Assembly: GCA_964504305.1 (NCBI GenBank)
Contig: CAZDEB010000001.1
Span: 372,001 to 436,000, forward strand
Direction: 5' to 3'
Length of the DNA: 64,000 bases
Source: UBA11606 sp964504305
GTDB lineage: Bacteria; Actinomycetota; Acidimicrobiia; Acidimicrobiales; Aldehydirespiratoraceae
Shown: one piece after another, positions 16,792 to 24,912 of the stretch
Layout: every line of letters begins with the position of its first letter
Numbering within the stretch: position 1 is the stretch's first letter
Position numbers and translations under genes: made by a program
Notes under the pieces: generated by a model
Told to the model about the DNA's origin: nothing
The model's input: the letters and a program-made list of their open reading frames with translations, nothing else
Database searches by the model: none

Positions 16792-17766
16792 TTAAGCGTC
16801 GCCGCGTGCCGATTTGGAAATGGTGCCAATTTGTTGGGCGAGATCGTGGGCCAGTCGGGTGGGGGATTGGCCGGGGTCGAGCTCGAGGTGGTGCGCTGCT
16901 TGTTGAATACGCGATTGGAACGCCATCTCGACCCGGTTGGTGACTTCGTAGCGGAGCCGAGAGATGCGCCGAGCGGCTAGTTGTCCGGTGCTGACGAGAT
17001 GGTGGTGGTGAGCAAGGACCGCGTCCCATAGTTGATGCACGCCGGTGCCGTCGGTGGCGGTGGTCATGAGGATTGGGGGGCGGTAGCCCGCGGCGTCTTC
17101 TTGTCCGCTCACGTGGCTGAGGTCGAGCATCAGTTCGAGGTCGCGGCGGGTGTCGGTAGCGCCGGGGCGGTCGGCTTTGTTGATCACGAACACGTCGGCG
17201 ACTTCGAGCAGCCCGGCTTTGTTGGCTTGTACCGCGTCACCCCAACCGGGGTTTACTACCACCACAGTGGTGTCGGCCGCGCCCACGACGTCAACCTCGA
17301 CCTGACCTACCCCGACCGTTTCGATCAGCACCGGATCGAAGCCCATGGCGTCGAACACTCGAACGCAGCCCGGGACCGACAGCGCCAACCCGCCGGCGTG
17401 GCCGCGGGTCGCGACGGAACGTATGAATACGTCTTCGCCGGCCATGCCGTCCATTCGAACCCGGTCGCCCAAAATCGCTCCGCCGGTGAGCGGTGATGAC
17501 GGATCGACCGCTAACACTGCGGGCCGCCGGCCCAGCTGAGGGAGTAGCCGAGTGAGCTGCCCGGTGAGGGTCGACTTGCCGGCGCCGGGCGCGCCAGTGA
17601 TGCCCACTATGTGCGCACCTGTGGTGTGGGAGTGGGTGGCGTCGGTTACCTGGTCGGCCTCGCTCGCGCCTCGTTCGACCATGGTGATAAGGCGCCCGAT
17701 GGCTCGTCGGTTTCCGCCCCGCGCCGCTGCTACCAGTTCGTCGAAGTCGAGGTTGCCGATGCTCAC
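16792..17766 (-). CDS. meaB: MeaB/ArgK-type G-protein chaperone of the B12 mutase
   Basis: GTPase of 324 residues that loads and protects adenosylcobalamin in acyl-CoA mutases. Motifs: P-loop GAPGAGKST (~58-66), the switch and base-contact region VLAVDPSSPLTGGAILGDRVRM, ETVGVGQVEVDV (Walker B region), and NKAD for guanine. The family signature FIRSVATRGHAGG is complete. It is the last gene of a three-gene leftward set: mutase large subunit, B12 subunit, meaB; it overlaps the B12 subunit by 4 bases. In the isobutyryl-CoA mutase fusion IcmF the same G-protein is part of the polypeptide, so this trio is the split version. Confidence 0.94.
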   Translation of the reverse strand: MSIGNLDFDELVAAARGGNRRAIGRLITMVERGASEADQVTDATHSHTTGAHIVGITGAPGAGKSTLTGQLTRLLPQLGRRPAVLAVDPSSPLTGGAILGDRVRMDGMAGEDVFIRSVATRGHAGGLALSVPGCVRVFDAMGFDPVLIETVGVGQVEVDVVGAADTTVVVVNPGWGDAVQANKAGLLEVADVFVINKADRPGATDTRRDLELMLDLSHVSGQEDAAGYRPPILMTTATDGTGVHQLWDAVLAHHHHLVSTGQLAARRISRLRYEVTNRVEMAFQSRIQQAAHHLELDPGQSPTRLAHDLAQQIGTISKSARGDA

Positions 17767-18173
17767 GGGTTGATGGCGGCCCGCACCGCGGCGACAACAT
17801 CTTCGGCCGGTGCGCCCGGGCCGAGGATGGCCGCCACACCGGCGGCTTCGAGCGCGGCGATGTCGGCGTCAGGCACAATGCCGCCCACGATGAGCGGGAT
17901 ATCGAGATCAGCGGCGTGAAGGGCAGTCATCATGGCTGGTGCAAGAGTGAGATGACCGGCGTTGTGCATGGACAAGCCAATGGCGTCGGCGTCTTCTTGT
18001 TCGGCGGCGTCGACGATCGAGTCGGTCGTTTGGCGCAGGCCGAGATAGATGACTTCCATGCCGGCGTCACGCAAGATGCGGGCCACGACTTTGATGCCTC
18101 GGTCGTGCCCGTCGAGGCCGAGTTTGGCCAGCACGATTCGGATTTTGGGAGCCGCGGCTGCATCGGTGGTCAT
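17763..18173 (-). CDS. icmB: adenosylcobalamin-binding small subunit of an acyl-CoA mutase (IcmB-type)
   Basis: 136 residues, a free-standing B12-binding Rossmann domain. The base-off cobalamin motif is complete: LDGHDRG near residue 20 (D-x-H-x-x-G with the cobalt-ligand His), LSMHNAGH near 67 and LIVGGIVP near 95. The length equals the small subunits of Streptomyces isobutyryl-CoA mutase and of 2-hydroxyisobutyryl-CoA mutase as I recall them, whereas methylmalonyl-CoA mutases usually carry this domain on the large chain. It begins one base away from the mutase stop and overlaps meaB, which implies coupled synthesis. Confidence 0.9.
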   Translation of the reverse strand: MTTDAAAAPKIRIVLAKLGLDGHDRGIKVVARILRDAGMEVIYLGLRQTTDSIVDAAEQEDADAIGLSMHNAGHLTLAPAMMTALHAADLDIPLIVGGIVPDADIAALEAAGVAAILGPGAPAEDVVAAVRAAINP

Positions 18174-19750
18174 CAGACAATGGCCTGTTCTACGTAGGTG
18201 CCAAAGACTTGTTCCATCGCCATCGCAATTTCTTCCTCGGTGGCGTAGGCCTTCACCGCGTCGATGATCGAAGGCATGAGGTTGACGGTGGAGTCTTCGG
18301 CGTCGGCGGTGACTTGGGCCAGTGCGGCAGACACCGCGATCGAGTCACGATCGTGTTTGACTGCTTCGAGGCGTTTGCGCTGGTAGTCCTCGGTGCTGGG
18401 GTCGACCCGCAACAAGTTGGGATCGTCGTCTTCGGCGCCTTCGACAAACTCGTTGACTCCGACCACGACGCGGCTACCGGCGTTGACTCCGCGTTCGTAG
18501 CGGTAGGCCGAATCGGCGATTTCGCCCACGAAGTATCCGTTTTCGATCCCGGCGTAGCAGCCTTCGAGAATCGAGCCGTTGCCAAGTTCGTCGAGGTGGG
18601 CAAACACTGCTTCGGCTTGGCGTTGCATTTCGTCGGTCATCCACTCGACGTACGGTGCGCCGCCCAACGGGTCGGCCACGTTGGCGACTCCGGTTTCGTG
18701 AGCCACGATCTGTTGGGTTCGTAGCGCTATTCGGGCCGCTTTTTCGGTGGGGAGGGCGAGGGCTTCGTCGTAGCTGTCGGTGTGCAAGCTTTGGGTGCCG
18801 CCCACGGCCGCGGCCAACGCCTGGATGGCTACTCGGGCGATGTTGTTCTCGGGTTGTTGAGCGGTCAGCGAAACCCCAGCGGTTTGGGTGTGGAATCGAC
18901 ACATCATGGCTTTGGGGTCGGTGGCGCCGTAGCGCTCTTTCATCCAGCGGGCCCAAATGCGGCGTGCGGCGCGGAACTTGCCGATCTCTTCGAAAAAGTC
19001 GGAATGCGAGTTGAAGAAGAAGCTGAGGCGACGGCCGAACTCGTTGATGTCTTGGCCTTCGGCGAGGGCTGCTTCGACGTAGGCGAACCCGTTGGCCAGC
19101 GTGAAGGCCAGTTCCTGAGCGGCAGTCGAACCGGCCTCGCGAATGTGGTATCCCGATATCGATATCGGATGCCACTTGGGCATTTCGGCGGTCGTGAATT
19201 TGACCATGTCGGTGACGATCCGCATGGAGGGCCGAGGCGGATAAATGTATTCCTTTTGGGCCTGGTATTCCTTCAAAATGTCGTTCTGGATCGTGCCGGC
19301 GAGGGCCGATCGAGCCACGCCGTTCTTTTCGGCCACCGCCACGTACATGGCCAGAATCGAGGCGGCCGGACCGTTGATGGTCATCGATGTCGAAACCTGA
19401 CCCAGATCAATGTCGGCGAACAGATCCTCCATGTCGGCCAACGTGTCGACGGCAACGCCGGCGCGGCCAACCTCGCCGAGCGCCCATGGGCTGTCGGAGT
19501 CTCGGCCCATCAGGGTTGGCATGTCGAACGCGGTGGATAGCCCGGTTCCGCCGTTGCGCAGAATCTCTTTGAACCTGGCGTTGGTGTCTTCGGCGGTGCC
19601 GAACCCGGCAAACATGCGCATGGTCCAAAGCCGCGATCGGTAACCGGACGTGTGAAGGCCCCGCGTGTAGGGGTACTGACCCGGCAGCGGTCCGTCGCCG
19701 TATACCGGTTCGACCGGCACGCCTGACATCGTCGTGAATTCTGAAGTCAT
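18173..19750 (-). CDS. icmA: B12-dependent acyl-CoA mutase large subunit, isobutyryl-CoA mutase type
   Basis: Carries out carbon-skeleton rearrangement of an acyl-CoA. 525 residues of TIM-barrel without a B12 domain. Two substrate-determining positions differ from methylmalonyl-CoA mutase: its Tyr (QYAGF) is Phe47 here (MFAGFG), and its Arg (human FMVRNTY) is Gln165 here (YQAQKEY). Phe plus Gln is the known isobutyryl-CoA mutase pair. Position 74 is Ala (LSTAFDMP), not the Asp that marks 2-hydroxyisobutyryl-CoA mutase. The catalytic His is in SGYHIREAG. The likely reaction is isobutyryl-CoA to n-butyryl-CoA, from valine breakdown. Start: ATG at 19750, with TAAATT 8 nt upstream; an ATG at 19777 would add nine residues. 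The specificity is inference from residues. Confidence 0.82.
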   Translation of the reverse strand: MTSEFTTMSGVPVEPVYGDGPLPGQYPYTRGLHTSGYRSRLWTMRMFAGFGTAEDTNARFKEILRNGGTGLSTAFDMPTLMGRDSDSPWALGEVGRAGVAVDTLADMEDLFADIDLGQVSTSMTINGPAASILAMYVAVAEKNGVARSALAGTIQNDILKEYQAQKEYIYPPRPSMRIVTDMVKFTTAEMPKWHPISISGYHIREAGSTAAQELAFTLANGFAYVEAALAEGQDINEFGRRLSFFFNSHSDFFEEIGKFRAARRIWARWMKERYGATDPKAMMCRFHTQTAGVSLTAQQPENNIARVAIQALAAAVGGTQSLHTDSYDEALALPTEKAARIALRTQQIVAHETGVANVADPLGGAPYVEWMTDEMQRQAEAVFAHLDELGNGSILEGCYAGIENGYFVGEIADSAYRYERGVNAGSRVVVGVNEFVEGAEDDDPNLLRVDPSTEDYQRKRLEAVKHDRDSIAVSAALAQVTADAEDSTVNLMPSIIDAVKAYATEEEIAMAMEQVFGTYVEQAIV

Positions 19751-19758
19751 CCGGATCC

Positions 19759-19764
19759 AATTTA
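19759..19764 (-). promoter_or_regulatory. -10 element of the mutase operon (leaderless type)
   Basis: TAAATT on the minus strand, 8 nt before the ATG at 19750. It supports that start over the one at 19777. Confidence 0.42.
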
Positions 19765-19775
19765 GTTTGACGTCC

Positions 19776-19797
19776 AAGTATTTGATCTAGAGTACTG
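19776..19797. promoter_or_regulatory. possible MarR operator between the mutase operon and marR
   Basis: Imperfect dyad AAGTATTTGATCTAGAGTACTG covering the marR -10 region and lying just upstream of the mutase promoter. The half-sites share AGTA-T--A only, so this is a weak call based on position: divergent MarR regulators usually bind the shared gap. Confidence 0.3.
19788..19793 (+). promoter_or_regulatory. -10 element of marR (leaderless type)
   Basis: TAGAGT, 7 nt before the ATG at 19801. TTGACG at 19767-19772 is a possible -35, at a short 15-bp spacing. Confidence 0.45.
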
Positions 19798-19800
19798 CAG

Positions 19801-20295
19801 ATGGTCCTCGATTTCGACCCGATCGCCGAAGCAGCGAACAACTGGACCCGCGTCGGGTGGCCCGCGGTCGACGCCATGATCGCCGCAACGTCGATCACCA
19901 GAGCCCACCAGATCCTCACCGGCCGCATCGATGCGGCACTCGCCCCGCTGGGGTTGAACTTCAGCCGCTTCGAAGTGCTGGCCTTGTTGTCGTTCACTCG
20001 CGCCGGCGAACTGCCGCTCGGCAAGATCGGAACCCGATTGCAAGTCCATCCGGCCAGCGTCACCAACACCATCGACCGCCTCGCCGTCGACCAACTTGTT
20101 GTGCGTCGACCTCACCCGACCGACGGCCGCACCACCCTCGCCGTGCTCACGACCCGCGGCCGCCAACTCGCGGCCCAAGCCGCGGCCGCCCTCGGCGAGA
20201 TCGAGTTCGGCGTAACCGGGCTCACCGCCGACGGCCGAGTCGCCATCGACCAGTCGATCGAAGCCCTACGCCGCGCCACCGGCGACTTTACGTAG
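19801..20295 (+). CDS. MarR-family transcriptional regulator
   Basis: 164 residues with the winged-helix core of MarR proteins: recognition region LGKIGTRLQVHPASVTNTIDRLAVDQLVVRRPHPTDGRTTLAVLTTRGR (about 83-130), where the D-x-R of the wing (TDGRT) is intact, flanked by long dimer helices. It is divergent from the B12 mutase operon with 50 bases between the starts and is the natural candidate to control it, perhaps in response to an acyl-CoA or a fatty acid. It could also act on the acyl-CoA dehydrogenase 97 bases downstream. Confidence 0.88.
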   Translation: MVLDFDPIAEAANNWTRVGWPAVDAMIAATSITRAHQILTGRIDAALAPLGLNFSRFEVLALLSFTRAGELPLGKIGTRLQVHPASVTNTIDRLAVDQLVVRRPHPTDGRTTLAVLTTRGRQLAAQAAAALGEIEFGVTGLTADGRVAIDQSIEALRRATGDFT

Positions 20296-20391
20296 CTGCC
20301 ACCGACCGGTCAGTTCCCGATGGGCAGGCACGCGCCGCTCGCTGGGGTACTTGTCTTGAGGCACAGGTAGGTTCAGGTTAGGAGGCCTGTG

Positions 20392-21504
20392 ATGCTCGAT
20401 TTTGACCTTTCTGATGAGCTGCTCGAACTTCAGGAACGGGCACGCGTGGTGGCCGCCGAAGGGGTCGCGGCCCACGGTTCATATACCGATAGTTGGATCA
20501 ACGGGTACTCCAAAGAGTTCAGCCAGCGCCTGGCCGAAGAAGGCTGGATCGGGATGACTTGGCCGACCGAGCACGGTGGGGGCGGGCAATCCAACCTGGC
20601 TCGCATCATCATGGGCGAGCAGATGATTTCGGTTGGTGCGCCCATCGCGGCCAGTTGGTTTGCCGATCGCCAGATGGGGCCGTCGCTGATCACTCACGGC
20701 ACCGACGATCAACGAGCCGAGTTTCTGCCCGGAATGCTGTCGGGCGAGAGCACTTGGTGCATCGGCATGTCCGAACCCGACTCGGGATCCGACCTGGCCA
20801 GCCTCAAAACGTCGGCGGTGCGCGACGGCAACGAATTCGTGATCAACGGCCAAAAGATCTGGACCAGTTTCGCGGCGCTCGCCGACTACGTGTACCTGAT
20901 CTGTCGAACATCTACCGAAGGCCCGCCTCACAAAGGGGTGAGCGAAGTGATCGTGCCGATGGATCTGCCCGGCATCGAAGTTCGCCCCATCAAAGACATG
21001 ACCACCAACCAGCACTTCTGCGAAGTGTTCTTCACCGACGTGCGGGTACCGGCCGAAAACCTGGTCGGCATCGAAGGCAACGCCTTCAAACAAACAATGG
21101 CCCAACTCGAACACGAACGGGGCGGCATCGACCGGTTGGTGTCCAACCGGCCGCTCTTCGACCAAGCCGTCGCCGCGGCCGACACCAGCGATGCGTTGGT
21201 ACGTCAAGAGATTGCCCGGCTCGAAACCAGCTACCGGATCGGTCGCATCCTCGTGTACCGAGAAGCGCTCAAGCAGGCCCCGGCCGGCTTCAGCGCCGCC
21301 ACCAAATGTTTCTGCACCGAACACGAAATAGCGGTAGCCAACTTTGCGGCGTCGGTGCTTGGGATGACAGCCGTCGCCGACGCCCAGCTGACCAAAGCCA
21401 TCGCCTACGCCCCCGCTTACACAATCATGGGCGGCACGTCCGACATCATGCGCAACATTTTGGGCGAACGAGTCCTCGGATTGCCGCGAGAACCACGGGT
21501 CTAG
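20392..21504 (+). CDS. acyl-CoA dehydrogenase
   Basis: FAD enzyme for the first step of beta-oxidation or branched acyl-CoA breakdown; 370 residues. Visible family features: WPTEHGGGG near 57, the FAD-contact stretch CIGMSEPDSGSDLASL near 123, the second motif INGQKIWTSFA near 148, and the C-terminal IMGGTSDIMRNILGERVLGLPREPR. A strong ribosome site (AGGAGG, six bases before the ATG) sets the start at 20392 rather than the GTG directly before it. The gene lies after marR; with the mutase it could supply or remove butyryl- or isobutyryl-CoA. No electron-transfer flavoprotein is in the window. Confidence 0.9.
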   Translation: MLDFDLSDELLELQERARVVAAEGVAAHGSYTDSWINGYSKEFSQRLAEEGWIGMTWPTEHGGGGQSNLARIIMGEQMISVGAPIAASWFADRQMGPSLITHGTDDQRAEFLPGMLSGESTWCIGMSEPDSGSDLASLKTSAVRDGNEFVINGQKIWTSFAALADYVYLICRTSTEGPPHKGVSEVIVPMDLPGIEVRPIKDMTTNQHFCEVFFTDVRVPAENLVGIEGNAFKQTMAQLEHERGGIDRLVSNRPLFDQAVAAADTSDALVRQEIARLETSYRIGRILVYREALKQAPAGFSAATKCFCTEHEIAVANFAASVLGMTAVADAQLTKAIAYAPAYTIMGGTSDIMRNILGERVLGLPREPRV

Positions 21505-21551
21505 TTGCCGCCATCATCACTAGCTCACATTTAGCGCCGATGATGATGAAG

Positions 21552-21597
21552 ATGCCTGAATCCGACCATGCCTGAATCCGACCATGCCTGAATCCGG
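21552..21597 (+). repeat. three tandem 16-bp units carrying the start codon
   Basis: The unit ATGCCTGAATCCGACC occurs at 21552 and 21568 and again, slightly changed after 13 bases, at 21584. Each copy has an ATG; since 16 is not a multiple of three they are in three frames. The first two each open a 7-codon frame (MPESDHA) ending in the next unit; only the third leads into the long gene. Confidence 0.85.
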
Positions 21598-23704
21598 CGT
21601 TTCGCTCCACCGCCGGCTACGGCTCGAACTGCTTCTTCCCGCGCTTGTGATGTTGGCGGTCGGCGTGGGAGCTTTTGCGACCCGCGACCTTTGGGGCCTC
21701 TACTTCGAATCCGGCGACGTCGCGTACCGCGCACCAATAGCCGGCGAGCTAGCGGTCGACACGCCCGATCAGATTGTGTACCGGATCGACCCGAGTCGAT
21801 CGTCGGCCTACTACCAGGTGCAAGAACACCTAGCCGGTATCGACCGAACCGCCACCGGAAGTACCGAGGCGATCGCCGGCGACATCAGGGTCGATTCGGC
21901 CGACCCAACTAGAAGCGTCGTCGGTGAGATCGTCATCAACGTCGAACTTTTTACCTCTGACAACTCGCTGCGAGACAAACGGATCCGTCACGACTTCCTC
22001 GAATCGAGCGACTTCCCGTTTGTCACTTTTGCGCCCACGGACGTCGTTGGTCTCCCGGCATCGTTTGTCGAGGGTCAGATCTTTGAGATCACAATCACCG
22101 GAGACCTCACCGTCAAAGCCACCACCGCGGCCGCGACCTTTAGCGGCACCGTCTCGGTCGAGTCCGGCGAACTCGTCGCCCACATGGAGTCGGTCGTCAA
22201 AAGCTCGACCTTTGACGTGGGGCCGATCACCATCTCGGGGTTGGTGAGCACCAGCGACGACGTCACCCTCGCGATTGACTTTGTTGCGCCAGATGTTGCC
22301 GGCTCCGACCTGGCGCCGGGAGCGTTGACCGATAGCGCTACCGCGTTGGATCAGGCTGTCGTCTATGACCCCGACGCTCCCGGGGACTTCGCCCGAAGCG
22401 TCATGGGGGTCCTCGCCGAGAACTGCGCCCGGTGTCACAACGAGGGCGGTGTGGGGGCGAGCACATGGGCGCTCGATACCGCAGGCGATGCCGCCGAGGT
22501 GGCCGACGGGCTCGTGCTTGTGACCTCCAGCGCCTACATGCCGCCGTGGCCAGCAACAGACCAGGGTCTGGTGTTTCACGACTCGTGGCGCCTTTCAGCC
22601 GACGAACTCGAGGCGATTGACACGTGGGCCACTGCGGGTGGCCTGATCGATGTTCCGGCCGACACGCCGATCGATGCTCCGGCCGTCGACATGAACACCA
22701 TCGAGCACGACGTGACCATTCGAGCCGCCGCTCCCTACGCCGGCACCGCCGAGCACGCCGACGACTACCGCTGTCAAATCTTTGACATACCTCACGATCA
22801 AACCGCATGGGTGATCGGCATGGAGTTCATGCCGGAACAGACCGCAGTCGTGCATCACGCGGTGGTGTACCGCGCTCCGGCCTCGTTGCGCGGCGCAGCC
22901 GACGCGGTTGATGACGCCGAGTCGGGTCCGGGCTGGACGTGTTACGGACTCACCGAGATCTCGAATGGCGACGCCCACCCGGACCAGTTGATGGCTTGGA
23001 CCCCCGGCCAACAACCCCAAGAATTCTCGCCCGGCACCGGGCTCGCGTTCGAGCCCGGTGACTTTGTGATCGCCCAAGTCCACTACCACTACGACCACGA
23101 ATTTCCCCTCGACGCCTCGACCATGGCTTTCGACCTCGCCAGCCCCGCCCAACTCGACGCCGCGGGCGGTTCGCTGGCCCCGATCGAGAACCGGGTGCTT
23201 ATCGCCCCGGCCGAGATCCCATGCCTGCCAACCGAGTCCGGCCCGATGTGTGAGCGAGACAACGTGCTGAAGCGTTTGCAAGACGAGTTCGGAGATGGTT
23301 CTGGCCCCGACTCGATCCTGCGGAGCTGCGGGAAACGGCTCGAAGACGTGGCCGTTCTTGTTGATGGTGTGGCTCGCAGTTCGTGCGACTTCCCGATTGA
23401 GGGGTCCGCCGATTTGCTAACGGTGTTCGGTCATATGCACGAGTTCGGCGAAACGTTTCGCATGACCCTCAACCCGGGGCGCGCCGACCAACAGGTGTTG
23501 CTGGATATCCCGAACTGGAGCTTCGAATGGCAGTTCGACTACCGGTTCGAACAGCCTGTGCGGCTGAGCCGAGGCGACACGGTGCGCATCGAATGCAGTT
23601 GGAACCGAGCGCGGGTCGAGCAGCCCGAACCGGCCTACGTCACGTGGTCCGACGGCACCCAAGACGAAATGTGTTACTCGACGGTGACATACACGATTCC
23701 TTGA
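21584..23704 (+). CDS. membrane-anchored YceI - haem c - copper type II monooxygenase fusion
   Basis: 706 residues, exported: a TM anchor at ~14-33, then three domains. Residues ~63-235 look like a YceI/lipocalin-type barrel (RIDPSRSSAYY, DKRIRHDFLESSDFPFVTF). A c-type haem site follows: CARCH at 281-285 with a likely distal Met at 319 (YMPPWP). The rest matches copper type II ascorbate-dependent monooxygenases (PHM/DBH fold): His pair 424-425 (VVHHAVVY), H500/H502 (QVHYHYDH), H617/H619 (FGHMHEFG), and the Met ligand at 696 in the TQDEMCYS motif. All copper ligands expected from PHM are present. It probably hydroxylates or oxidises a lipophilic substrate outside the membrane, fed electrons through the haem. 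The start lies in a 16-bp tandem repeat. Confidence 0.85.
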   Translation: MPESGVSLHRRLRLELLLPALVMLAVGVGAFATRDLWGLYFESGDVAYRAPIAGELAVDTPDQIVYRIDPSRSSAYYQVQEHLAGIDRTATGSTEAIAGDIRVDSADPTRSVVGEIVINVELFTSDNSLRDKRIRHDFLESSDFPFVTFAPTDVVGLPASFVEGQIFEITITGDLTVKATTAAATFSGTVSVESGELVAHMESVVKSSTFDVGPITISGLVSTSDDVTLAIDFVAPDVAGSDLAPGALTDSATALDQAVVYDPDAPGDFARSVMGVLAENCARCHNEGGVGASTWALDTAGDAAEVADGLVLVTSSAYMPPWPATDQGLVFHDSWRLSADELEAIDTWATAGGLIDVPADTPIDAPAVDMNTIEHDVTIRAAAPYAGTAEHADDYRCQIFDIPHDQTAWVIGMEFMPEQTAVVHHAVVYRAPASLRGAADAVDDAESGPGWTCYGLTEISNGDAHPDQLMAWTPGQQPQEFSPGTGLAFEPGDFVIAQVHYHYDHEFPLDASTMAFDLASPAQLDAAGGSLAPIENRVLIAPAEIPCLPTESGPMCERDNVLKRLQDEFGDGSGPDSILRSCGKRLEDVAVLVDGVARSSCDFPIEGSADLLTVFGHMHEFGETFRMTLNPGRADQQVLLDIPNWSFEWQFDYRFEQPVRLSRGDTVRIECSWNRARVEQPEPAYVTWSDGTQDEMCYSTVTYTIP

Positions 23705-23732
23705 TGACTGATCTCTTCGTCGAGGTTGGAGG

Positions 23733-23746
23733 CGAACGTATGTTCG
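23733..23746. promoter_or_regulatory. LexA (SOS) box
   Basis: CGAACGTATGTTCG, matching CGAAC-N4-GTTCG, 14 nt before the ATG of the second DUF222/HNH gene. This is where LexA would block the promoter; the ribosome site AAGGTGAGG follows. Confidence 0.85.
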
Positions 23747-23760
23747 TGTAAGGTGAGGTC

Positions 23761-24906
23761 ATGTTTGGGGCGGAACACCGACGCTTGAGCGAGTTGTCAC
23801 CAGCCGATCTGTCGCGGCCCGAACTCACGTCGTTGGTCGCCGAATTGCATGCCCTCGAAAGCCATGTCATCGAACGTCGTCTGGCTTGTTTGGCGGCGAT
23901 TGGGTCGCTGGCCGATTCTGGTCCCGACGCAGCGACCGTGGTCCGCAACGTCACAAGGCGTTCGGCTCGCGAAGCCAAGAAGACTGCGGCCGCGGCCGAA
24001 GCCTTGGCGGTTCTGCCGGCGATCGCCAGGGCGCAATCGCGCGGCCAGATCTCGATCGAACACGTGGATCCAGTGGCCGATGTCGCCACCCGGGTATCGC
24101 CGCAGGCGGCCGACGCATTGGTGGGGGATGCCGCCGCCATGCCCGCCGACCTCTTTGCCAAAACGGCCCGACAGTGGGCGGCCCGTCACGAAGCTCGAGA
24201 AGCGATCGAGACCCGTCACCAGCGCCAGCGCCGCGATCGCGAGGCCCAATGGTGGACCGGCACCGACGGCATGACCCATCTGCATGCGGTTCTCGACCCC
24301 ATGACCGGTCGCGAAGTTGTTGCCGGCCTAGAACAGCGCGTCGATCAGATGTGGCGCAACGACGGCGGCCGCGACGGAACCCCCAACGATGTGCGCACCC
24401 CGGCTCAACGACGAGCCGACGCTCTAGCCGAGCGGCTGTCGTCGGAGCGGCCAGCAGCAGTCGGCTCAGACGTGGTGCGCCATGCCAAACCGCACCCAAA
24501 GCACATGGTGATCCTGCACCACCATCTAAAAGACGGAACCACTCAGCTAAACGACGGCACGCCGGTACCCGATTCGGTGCTGGCCGAAGTTGGAGTCAAT
24601 GCCGAAGTCGTGGGGATTGTGTTCGGGGCCAACCATCAGCCTCTATATCTGGGGCGTTCGGTCCGACTCGCCAACCGCGCTCAATGGATTGCTCTGATCG
24701 GGCGCGACAAAGGGTGCGGCCGATGTGGCGCCGAGCCGTCACGGTGTGATGCTCACCACCTGCAACCGCATAGCAGCGGTGGACCAACCAACGCCGACAA
24801 TCTCGAGCTCGATTGCCGAAGCGACCACGCCCTCATCCACCAAAACCACATACCGCCGCGGTCAACGTCGGCGCCGCCCGGCCTACGAAAACCTCGGGCC
24901 GCTTAG
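23761..24906 (+). CDS. DUF222/HNH endonuclease-like protein (13E12 repeat family), LexA box upstream
   Basis: Paralogue of the gene at 8243-9367, 381 residues. The DUF222 helical part covers the first ~270 (LTSLVAELHALESHVIERRLACLAAIG; VRTPAQRRADALAERL is shared nearly word for word with the other copy). The HNH module is at the end: CGRCGAEPSRCDAHHLQPHSSGG, then NLELDCRSDHALIHQ. Start is the ATG after AAGGTGAGG. The LexA box lies directly in the promoter, so DNA damage should induce it. Function of the family is not established; a DNA-damage-linked nuclease or a domesticated mobile element are the usual ideas. Confidence 0.88.
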   Translation: MFGAEHRRLSELSPADLSRPELTSLVAELHALESHVIERRLACLAAIGSLADSGPDAATVVRNVTRRSAREAKKTAAAAEALAVLPAIARAQSRGQISIEHVDPVADVATRVSPQAADALVGDAAAMPADLFAKTARQWAARHEAREAIETRHQRQRRDREAQWWTGTDGMTHLHAVLDPMTGREVVAGLEQRVDQMWRNDGGRDGTPNDVRTPAQRRADALAERLSSERPAAVGSDVVRHAKPHPKHMVILHHHLKDGTTQLNDGTPVPDSVLAEVGVNAEVVGIVFGANHQPLYLGRSVRLANRAQWIALIGRDKGCGRCGAEPSRCDAHHLQPHSSGGPTNADNLELDCRSDHALIHQNHIPPRSTSAPPGLRKPRAA

Positions 24907-24912
24907 GGCGGT

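Noticed and set aside
18173..19750. Plain methylmalonyl-CoA mutase annotation.
   Set aside because: Both substrate-determining residues (Tyr and Arg) are replaced by Phe and Gln, and the B12 domain is a separate chain.
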